Of a stretch of DNA of 64,000 bases, positions 57,015-64,000 are shown piece by piece; the stretch's first letter is position 1, and each line of letters starts with the position of its first letter. This DNA is from Rugamonas aquatica. Its GTDB lineage: Bacteria; Pseudomonadota; Gammaproteobacteria; Burkholderiales; Burkholderiaceae_D. The notes beneath the pieces were generated by a model. The model was not told where the DNA came from. It saw only the letters and a list, made by a program, of their open reading frames with translations, and searched no databases. The position numbers were made by a program, and so were the translations under genes. Where the stretch lies: NCBI RefSeq assembly GCF_009380215.1, contig NZ_WHUG01000011.1:1-64000 (forward strand), read 5' to 3'.

Positions 57015-57668
57015 TCAAGCGATTTGTACACCCGCCTTTTCCGCCGCATACAAGCGGGTAAAAGCCGCCACCGCAGCGGCCACATCGTCGGCCTGGTAGA
57101 CGCTGCTGATGGCCGCAACCATGGAAGCGCCACGCTCAGCCAGCGGTGCGGCGTTTTCCGGCGTCATGCCGCCGATCACCACGGTCGGCACGCGGATGGC
57201 CTCGCGCGCCTGGTCGAGGATGTCCATCTTGGTAGTCACTGCGTATTTTTTCACCCGCGACGGGTAGAAACCGCCGAAGGCCACATAGCTGGCGCCGGCC
57301 GCCTGCGCCTCCAGCGCGCGCGGCAGATCGCCGTAGCAGGAGGCGCCGACGATCTTGTCCGGGCCCAGCCGGGCGCGCACCTGCGCCACGTCGGCATCGG
57401 TGCCGCCGACGTGGACGCCGTCGGCGCCGATCTGCTCGCACAGCTCGACATAGTCGTTGACGATGAAGGGCACGCCGTAGCGCCGGCACAACGCCAGCAG
57501 CGCGTTCGCCTGCTCCAGCCGCAGCGCCGGACCGGCTTCCTTGTGGCGGTATTGCAGCAGCGCGATGCCGGGGCGCGCGCGCTGGCCGGCGGCCAGCGCC
57601 TGTTCGCTCAGGTCCAGCAGGAGGCCGGTGTCGTCCCAGTTGGGCGTGACCAGATAAAGTCCTTGCAT
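57015..57668 (-). CDS. thiE: Thiamine-phosphate synthase
   Basis: A 217-residue TIM-barrel enzyme joining HMP diphosphate and thiazole phosphate to thiamin phosphate. Motifs: LLQYRHKE near residue 38, FIVNDYVELCEQIGADGVHVGGTD (diphosphate and Mg binding), and VVIGGMTPENAAPLAERGA at the C-terminus. It is the last gene of the riboswitch-led thi operon, 9 bases after thiD. It lies 61 bases upstream of the ANTAR regulator gene. Confidence 0.96.
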   Translation of the reverse strand: MQGLYLVTPNWDDTGLLLDLSEQALAAGQRARPGIALLQYRHKEAGPALRLEQANALLALCRRYGVPFIVNDYVELCEQIGADGVHVGGTDADVAQVRARLGPDKIVGASCYGDLPRALEAQAAGASYVAFGGFYPSRVKKYAVTTKMDILDQAREAIRVPTVVIGGMTPENAAPLAERGASMVAAISSVYQADDVAAAVAAFTRLYAAEKAGVQIA

Positions 57669-57677
57669 GATGTCCTC

Positions 57678-58562
57678 TCAGATGTGGGGTAGGCGCTGCG
57701 GAATGCGCTGGCCGGAGGCGACGGTGTAGGCGCCGCGCAGCGAACGGTAGCAATACTGCTGCGCCAGTTCCAGCGAGCGCTCCATCGGCATGCCCAGCGC
57801 CAGCTGGCCGGCGATGGCCGAGGCCAGCGTGCAGCCGCTGCCGTGGAAGGCGCCGCTCAAACGCGGCCAGTTCCAGTTGCGCGAATCTTCCTGCGGGCCG
57901 GGATCGGACAGCCGCTGCATCGGCGCCGCGCCCGGGCCGAACCAGCGGTTGATTACTTCATCGCCGCGGTCGATGCCAACATCGTGGCCGCCGGTGATCA
58001 GCACATGGCGGCAGCCGCGCGCGCGCAAGGCCTGCGCCTGCGCGGACGGGTCGGCGGCGCCGGTCAGCGCCAGCGCCTCCGGGCCGTTGGGCGTGAGCAC
58101 CGTCACCAATGGCAGCAGCGGCGCCAGCGCCTGCACGGCGTCGTCGCGCGACAGCAGGTCGCCGTGGCCGCTGGCCAGCACCGGGTCCAGCACCACCGGC
58201 AGCTCCGGCTGGCGGACACGCAGGCGGGTGATGATGTCGGCGATCGCCAGCGCGTTGGCGGCGCTGCCGGGAATGCCGATCTTCACCGCCCGCACCGTCA
58301 CCTTGTCGACCAGCGCCTGGGCCTGACGCAGCACCATGTCGCCGTCGACCGGCTGCACGCCGTAGACGCGGTCGTTGTCCTGCACCGTCAGCGCGGTGGC
58401 CACGGTGAGCGCGTGCGCGCCCTGCCCGGCCACCGATTGCAGGTCGGCCGCGATGCCGGCGCCGCCCGACGGATCGAGTCCGGCGAACACCAGCACGCAC
58501 GGCCGCGCCACCAGTTGCGCCATCAGCTGCGCGGCCAGTTCGGCGGACAAGGGCACGCTCAT
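57678..58562 (-). CDS. thiD: Hydroxymethylpyrimidine / phosphomethylpyrimidine kinase
   Basis: A 294-residue ribokinase-fold enzyme phosphorylating HMP and HMP phosphate. Substrate-site motif VLVFAGLDPSGGAGIAAD, DPVLASGHGD in the middle and the catalytic anion-hole GAFHGSGCTLASAIA (Gly-x-Gly-Cys) near the C-terminus. The ATG at 58562 overlaps the thiG stop by 4 bases. An insertion near residues 210-230 (PQEDSRNWNWPRL) is longer than in E. coli ThiD. Confidence 0.94.
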   Translation of the reverse strand: MSVPLSAELAAQLMAQLVARPCVLVFAGLDPSGGAGIAADLQSVAGQGAHALTVATALTVQDNDRVYGVQPVDGDMVLRQAQALVDKVTVRAVKIGIPGSAANALAIADIITRLRVRQPELPVVLDPVLASGHGDLLSRDDAVQALAPLLPLVTVLTPNGPEALALTGAADPSAQAQALRARGCRHVLITGGHDVGIDRGDEVINRWFGPGAAPMQRLSDPGPQEDSRNWNWPRLSGAFHGSGCTLASAIAGQLALGMPMERSLELAQQYCYRSLRGAYTVASGQRIPQRLPHI

Positions 58563-59344
58563 GCCAGCCGGCCCGCCATCGGCGACGACGGCGAGGCTGC
58601 GAACTTGCGGGCGATGCGGCCGGCCAGGTAAGCCTCGCGGCCGGCCTGCACGCCCAGCTTCATGGCGCGCGCCATGCGTACCGGATCCTGCGCGCCGGCG
58701 ATGGCGGTGTTCATCAGCACGCCGTCGCAGCCCAGCTCCATGGCGATGGCCGCGTCCGAGGCCGTGCCGACGCCGGCGTCGACCAGCACCGGCACCTTGG
58801 CCTGCTCGATAATCAGCGACAGGTTCCACGGATTGAGGATGCCCATGCCGGAGCCGATCAGCGAAGCCAGCGGCATCACCGCCACGCAGCCGATCTCCTC
58901 CAGGATCCTGGCCTGGATCGGATCGTCGCTGCAATACACCATGACGTCGAAGCCGTCCTTGACCAGCGCCTCGGCGGCCACCAGCGTTTCCGGCATGTGC
59001 GGGAACAGCGTCTTTTCGTCGCCCAGCACTTCCAGCTTGACCAGCTTGTGGCCGTTCAGCAGTTCACGCGCCATCTGCAGCGTGTAGACGGCGTCCTTGG
59101 CGGTGTAGCAGCCGGCCGTGTTGGGCAGGATGGTGTACTGCGACGGCGGCAGCACGTCCAGCAGGCTGGGCGCCTTCGGATCCTGGCCGATGTTGACGCG
59201 GCGGATGGCCACGGTGATGATTTCCGCTTCGGCGGCGTCGGTCGCCTCGCGGGTCTGTTGCAAGTCCTTGTACTTGCCGCTGCCGACCAGCAGCCGCGAT
59301 GTGTAGCTCTTGCCTGCGATGGTGAGCAAGTCTTGATGGTTCAT
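58559..59344 (-). CDS. thiG: Thiazole synthase
   Basis: A 261-residue TIM-barrel enzyme that forms the thiazole ring from deoxyxylulose 5-phosphate, dehydroglycine and ThiS thiocarboxylate. The Schiff-base lysine lies in LVKLEVLGDEKTLFPH, and phosphate-binding loops are in PVLVDAGVGTASDAAIAMELG and LMNTAIAGAQDP. It follows thiS by 18 bases. The dehydroglycine source (ThiO or ThiH) is not encoded in this operon. Confidence 0.96.
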   Translation of the reverse strand: MNHQDLLTIAGKSYTSRLLVGSGKYKDLQQTREATDAAEAEIITVAIRRVNIGQDPKAPSLLDVLPPSQYTILPNTAGCYTAKDAVYTLQMARELLNGHKLVKLEVLGDEKTLFPHMPETLVAAEALVKDGFDVMVYCSDDPIQARILEEIGCVAVMPLASLIGSGMGILNPWNLSLIIEQAKVPVLVDAGVGTASDAAIAMELGCDGVLMNTAIAGAQDPVRMARAMKLGVQAGREAYLAGRIARKFAASPSSPMAGRLA

Positions 59345-59362
59345 GATGATTCCTTGATGTGT

Positions 59363-59566
59363 TTAACCGCCGCCGATGGCGCGCACGATGTCGACCTTGT
59401 CCTGCGGCTGCAGCTCGCGCTGCGGCCACTGCTGGCGCGGCACCACCGCGCGGTTGACCGCCAGCGCCAGCGCCTGCCCGGTCAACGACAAAGCGTCGAC
59501 CAGTTCATTGAGCGTCTGGCGTGGCGGCACCTGGTGCGGGGCGCCGTTCAATTCGATGTCGATCAT
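59363..59566 (-). CDS. thiS: Sulfur carrier protein ThiS
   Basis: A 67-residue ubiquitin-like sulfur carrier ending in the obligatory Gly-Gly (here GGG). It is adenylated by ThiF and charged with sulfur for the ThiG reaction. IELNGAPHQVPPRQTLNELV is the usual N-terminal sheet. It lies between thiC and thiG. ThiF is not in the window. Confidence 0.94.
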   Translation of the reverse strand: MIDIELNGAPHQVPPRQTLNELVDALSLTGQALALAVNRAVVPRQQWPQRELQPQDKVDIVRAIGGG

Positions 59567-59573
59567 GCCGGCC

Positions 59574-61490
<1,917 letters not shown>

Positions 61491-61492
61491 TT

Positions 61493-61517
61493 GGCTCCTT
61501 CGTTAGCTACAGGAGCC
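61493..61517 (-). promoter_or_regulatory. Shine-Dalgarno sequestering hairpin of thiC leader
   Basis: On the minus strand GGCTCCT (61517-61511) pairs perfectly with AGGAGCC (61499-61493), which contains the thiC ribosome-binding site. The 7-bp stem lies between the TPP aptamer and the ATG and would block translation initiation. It is the expected expression platform for a translational TPP switch. Confidence 0.75.
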
Positions 61518-61571
61518 AGCAAAGGAGGTTGGACGGTGCCTCTCCACAGGGTGTGGCGGCGATGTCCTAAG

Positions 61572-61652
61572 CTTCCCTTCGCTGGCATTATCCAGATCAG
61601 GTTCGGAGGGTATTTCTCACCCGCGCATCGCAATGATGCGCAGGACCCCTAG
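61572..61652 (-). ncRNA. TPP riboswitch (THI element) upstream of thiC
   Basis: On the minus strand the aptamer shows the conserved pieces in order: AGGGGTCC opening stem, GGTGAGAAATACCC, then CCTGATCTGGATAATGCC, and the closing AGCGAAGGGAAG. These are the landmark bases of the thiamin pyrophosphate aptamer. It ends 82 bases before the thiC ATG. Ligand binding should favour the downstream hairpin that hides the ribosome-binding site. Confidence 0.95.
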
Positions 61653-61679
61653 CGTGTGCCGCCTTGCGGCAGCGGGACG

Positions 61680-61685
61680 ATTATA
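61680..61685 (-). promoter_or_regulatory. Likely -10 box of the thi operon
   Basis: A perfect TATAAT on the minus strand, about 28 bases upstream of the riboswitch aptamer. The matching -35 is weak (TTGCGC at a 19-base spacing). Position just before the aptamer makes it the natural promoter for the thiC operon. Confidence 0.5.
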
Positions 61686-61759
61686 CCCCCGCCTTTCAAC
61701 GTTGCGCAAAAAATACTGGTTAGCTTGCTATTTGTATGACTCGTCGCTAGCCTAGGTGT

Positions 61760-63481
61760 ATGAAAAATAAAACAGAGACGGGCCAGCCGCGCAAACGGCT
61801 GAGGCTGGCAACGCTGGTGACGCTGGGCGTCTGCGCCACGGTGGCGCTGAGTACGGCGCTGCAACTGGCGCTGGTCGACCACTTCGCCACCAACTACGCC
61901 GGCAAGGAAGCCGAGCTGCGGCTGCAGCAGCTGTCCTGGCAGATGCGCGACTCGCTCAACCGCGTGGTCAGCAAGGCGGCCGGCGACGTCCAGCTGGTGA
62001 CGGCGCTGGCCCAGGTGCGCGAAGCGCGCGACCCGGCCGCCGCGCGCGCCGTGCTCGACAGCCTGCAGGACAGCTTCCCCGACTACGCCTGGATCGGCAT
62101 CGCCGGCCAGGACGGCAAGGTGTTCGCCTCCGCCCACGGCTTGCTGGAAAACGCCGACGTCAGCGCGCGCCCGTGGTTCAAGGCCGGCCAGGGCGGCTTG
62201 CGCACCATCGACTATCATCCCGCACTGCTGCTCGGCAAACTGCTGCCGCAGGCGGCCGACCCGTGGCGCTTCATCGACGTGGCGGCGCCGGTGCGGCGCG
62301 CCGACGGCCAGCCGTGGGGCGTGCTGGGCGTGCACATGAGCTGGAACTGGGCGCGCCGCCTGGCGCGCAATCTGCTCACACCGGCGCTGCGCGAATACGG
62401 CGCTGAAATCCTGGTGGTGCGCAACGACGCCACCGTCCTGCTGGGGCCGGTGGGCATGGAGGAAAAGAAACTCAACACCAACAGCCTGCAACTGGCGCAG
62501 GCCGGCCAGACCGGCGCCATCCGCGAGACCTGGCCGGACGGCAAGGTCTACCTGACCGGCTACAGCCAGACCGGGCAGAGCGGCGACACCGCCACCCTGC
62601 AATGGTCGGTGCTGGTGCGGCAGCCGGAGCAGGTGGCGATGGCCGCCTCGCGCCAGCTGGAGCAGTTGATATTGTGGCTGAGCGTGGCTGCGGGCGCGGC
62701 GATGGCGCTGGTCGCCGCCTTCCTGGCGCGCCGGCTGACGCGGCCGATGGACAGGCTGAGCCGCACCATCGAACAGCGCGCCAAGGCCGTCGAAGAGGGC
62801 CAGCCGCTGCCGGAAGTGCCGGCGATCGACGGCTTCCGCGAAGCGCAGGTATTGTCGCGGGCGATGCGGGACATGGTGCACAGCGAAGCGCGCCACGTGG
62901 ACCTGCTGCAAACCATGAACGAACAACTGGAAAGCACGGTGGCCCGGCGCACCGCCGAGCTGGAGCAGCTGGTCATGCGCGACGTGCTGACCGGGCTGCC
63001 GAACCGGCGCGCGCTGATGCAGGCGCTGCCCGCGGCGATGGCGCGCGTGACCCGCATGCGCCAGCCGTGCGCGGTGCTGTTCCTCGACCTGGATGGATTC
63101 AAGAACGTCAACGACACCCACGGGCATGAGGAAGGCGACGAGCTGCTGCGCCAGTTCGGCCAGCGCATCGTCGGCGCCGTGCGGCGCACCGACACCGTGG
63201 CGCGGCTGGCCGGCGATGAGTTCGTCGCGATCCTGGAAAACCTCAGCGACGCGGCCGCGGCGGAAGAGATGGGCCGCAAGATAATGCCGCTACTGCGCGA
63301 GCCGTTCGTGCTGAAGACCGCCACCGTCAACCTGAGCGCCAGCATCGGCATCGCCATCCACCAGCCGGGCGACGCCGAAGACCTGGACGCGCTGCTGGCC
63401 CGCGCCGACCGCGCCATGTACGAAGCCAAGCGCGGCGGCAAGAACAATGTCGTCATGGCGGCTGCCGCCGCGCCGGTTTAG
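61760..63481 (+). CDS. Membrane diguanylate cyclase with periplasmic sensor
   Basis: A 573-residue protein with membrane helices at about residues 15-40 and 300-320. Between them is a periplasmic Cache-like sensing domain (FPDYAWIGIAGQDGKVFASA, then PWGVLGVHMSW). After the second helix come a HAMP-like linker and a C-terminal GGDEF domain. The active site reads RLAGDEFVAI; AGDEF is a known functional variant. The inhibitory RxxD site is present (RRTD, five residues before AGDEF), so product feedback is expected. It is divergent from the thi operon. Its last 4 bases overlap the convergent crotonase gene. Confidence 0.92.
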   Translation: MKNKTETGQPRKRLRLATLVTLGVCATVALSTALQLALVDHFATNYAGKEAELRLQQLSWQMRDSLNRVVSKAAGDVQLVTALAQVREARDPAAARAVLDSLQDSFPDYAWIGIAGQDGKVFASAHGLLENADVSARPWFKAGQGGLRTIDYHPALLLGKLLPQAADPWRFIDVAAPVRRADGQPWGVLGVHMSWNWARRLARNLLTPALREYGAEILVVRNDATVLLGPVGMEEKKLNTNSLQLAQAGQTGAIRETWPDGKVYLTGYSQTGQSGDTATLQWSVLVRQPEQVAMAASRQLEQLILWLSVAAGAAMALVAAFLARRLTRPMDRLSRTIEQRAKAVEEGQPLPEVPAIDGFREAQVLSRAMRDMVHSEARHVDLLQTMNEQLESTVARRTAELEQLVMRDVLTGLPNRRALMQALPAAMARVTRMRQPCAVLFLDLDGFKNVNDTHGHEEGDELLRQFGQRIVGAVRRTDTVARLAGDEFVAILENLSDAAAAEEMGRKIMPLLREPFVLKTATVNLSASIGIAIHQPGDAEDLDALLARADRAMYEAKRGGKNNVVMAAAAAPV

Positions 63482-64000
63482 TCCTTGAACGTCGGCGGCC
63501 GCTTGCTCATGCCGGACATCATCGCTTCCTGCAGGTCGGCCGACATCAGCATGGCGGCGTTCCAGGTGGCGTTGTAGTTGAGGCCGTCTGCTACCGTGTG
63601 ATCGCGGGCGTAGGTGATCATTTCCTTCACGCCGCGGATCGCCAGCGGCGCCTTGGCGGCGATCTCGGCGGCGATCGCGTGCACGCCCTCGCGCAGCGCT
63701 TCCGGCGTGTCGAACACGCGATTGACCAGGCGGATCTCTTTGGCCTCGGCAGCATCGACCTTGCGCGCCGTGTAGGCCAGTTCGCGCGCCATGCCGTCGC
63801 CGATCAGTTTGGGCAGGCGTTGCAAGGTGCCCACGTCGGCCGTCATGCCGATATCGATTTCCTTGATGGTGAACCAGGCGTCGGCCGAGCAGTAGCGCAT
63901 GTCGGCACAGGTGATCAGGTCGATGCCGCCGCCGACACAGGCGCCGTGCACGGCCGCCAGCACCGGCTTGCGGCAGCGCTCCAGGCTGGTCAGGGTGTCC
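63478..64000 (-). CDS. Crotonase-family protein, probable dienoyl-CoA isomerase (5' end outside window)
   Basis: The visible 173 C-terminal residues are a crotonase (enoyl-CoA hydratase/isomerase) domain. AAVHGACVGGGIDLITCADM supplies the oxyanion hole. IKEIDIGMTADVGTLQRLPK matches the catalytic loop of delta3,5-delta2,4-dienoyl-CoA isomerases (ECH1-like): Glu in KEID and Asp in ADVGT are kept. That enzyme moves double bonds in the oxidation of unsaturated fatty acids. An ATG at 63963 lies inside the domain; the frame stays open to the window edge, so the true start is beyond 64000. It is convergent with the diguanylate cyclase gene. Confidence 0.85.
   Translation of the reverse strand, partial: DTLTSLERCRKPVLAAVHGACVGGGIDLITCADMRYCSADAWFTIKEIDIGMTADVGTLQRLPKLIGDGMARELAYTARKVDAAEAKEIRLVNRVFDTPEALREGVHAIAAEIAAKAPLAIRGVKEMITYARDHTVADGLNYNATWNAAMLMSADLQEAMMSGMSKRPPTFKD

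Overview
The window reads as chromosomal DNA of a GC-rich betaproteobacterium, most likely an Oxalobacteraceae member of the Massilia / Duganella / Pseudoduganella type. This rests on the protein families and gene orders present: xseB-ispA-dxs, polA-DUF2782-thrB, yggS-proC divergent from pilT-pilU, oxyR-ubiA, a riboswitch-led thiC-thiS-thiG-thiD-thiE operon, and a BPSS1780-type membrane protein. Genus assignment is inference. I saw no rRNA, tRNA, CRISPR array, prophage or complete insertion sequence. No gap between genes exceeds 300 bases.

Layout. 1-3874 (+): 3' part of comF, trmL, a periplasmic binding protein, a lipoprotein hydrolase, a DUF6624 protein and an unrecognised protein. 3860-12636 (-): DMT exporter, AraC regulator, a caa3-type cytochrome oxidase operon (II-I-III-like-III-IV), two small membrane proteins, rfaE2 and an extra PilU-like ATPase. 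12746-15677 (+): oxyR, ubiA, a DUF883 protein and a low-GC vapBC toxin-antitoxin pair. 15684-18878: a MmcQ/YjbR protein and a HiPIP (-), divergent from a beta-helix lipoprotein and a diheme cytochrome lipoprotein (+). 18985-21492 (-): esterase, proC, yggS. 21572-27027 (+): pilT, pilU, glutathione peroxidase and a GGDEF-EAL protein. 27010-30824 (-): glcDEF. 30948-31502 (+): cobalamin adenosyltransferase. 31510-35385 (-): M48 peptidase, dxs, ispA, xseB. 35594-41630 (+): secreted heparinase-like lyase, Rieske oxygenase, DMT transporter, sulfurtransferase. 41627-46823 (-): ParE-like toxin-antitoxin, ZIP transporter, dienelactone hydrolase, polA. 47067-49280 (+): DUF2782, thrB, BPSS1780 protein. 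49376-61490 (-): uvrD, an M56 peptidase locus, frmA, two stand-alone response regulators, and the thiamin operon behind a TPP riboswitch. 61760-64000: a diguanylate cyclase (+) and the 3' part of a crotonase gene (-).

How the parts fit. Most of the window is housekeeping metabolism: isoprenoid precursors, thiamin, glycolate oxidation, respiration, peroxide defence and twitching motility. The accessory layer is thin: two toxin-antitoxin pairs, one orphan polysaccharide lyase, two copies of a long perfect hairpin element whose stems differ by compensating changes, and two paired REP-like palindromes, each between convergent genes.

I found no clear-cut new defence or mobile system. The best candidates for undescribed biology are the HiPIP / beta-helix / diheme-cytochrome locus; the M56 peptidase locus, which has an operator-like dyad and a coupled 16-codon leader but no BlaI repressor; the covarying hairpin element; and a ZIP transporter gene whose only well-placed start is an ATC codon.
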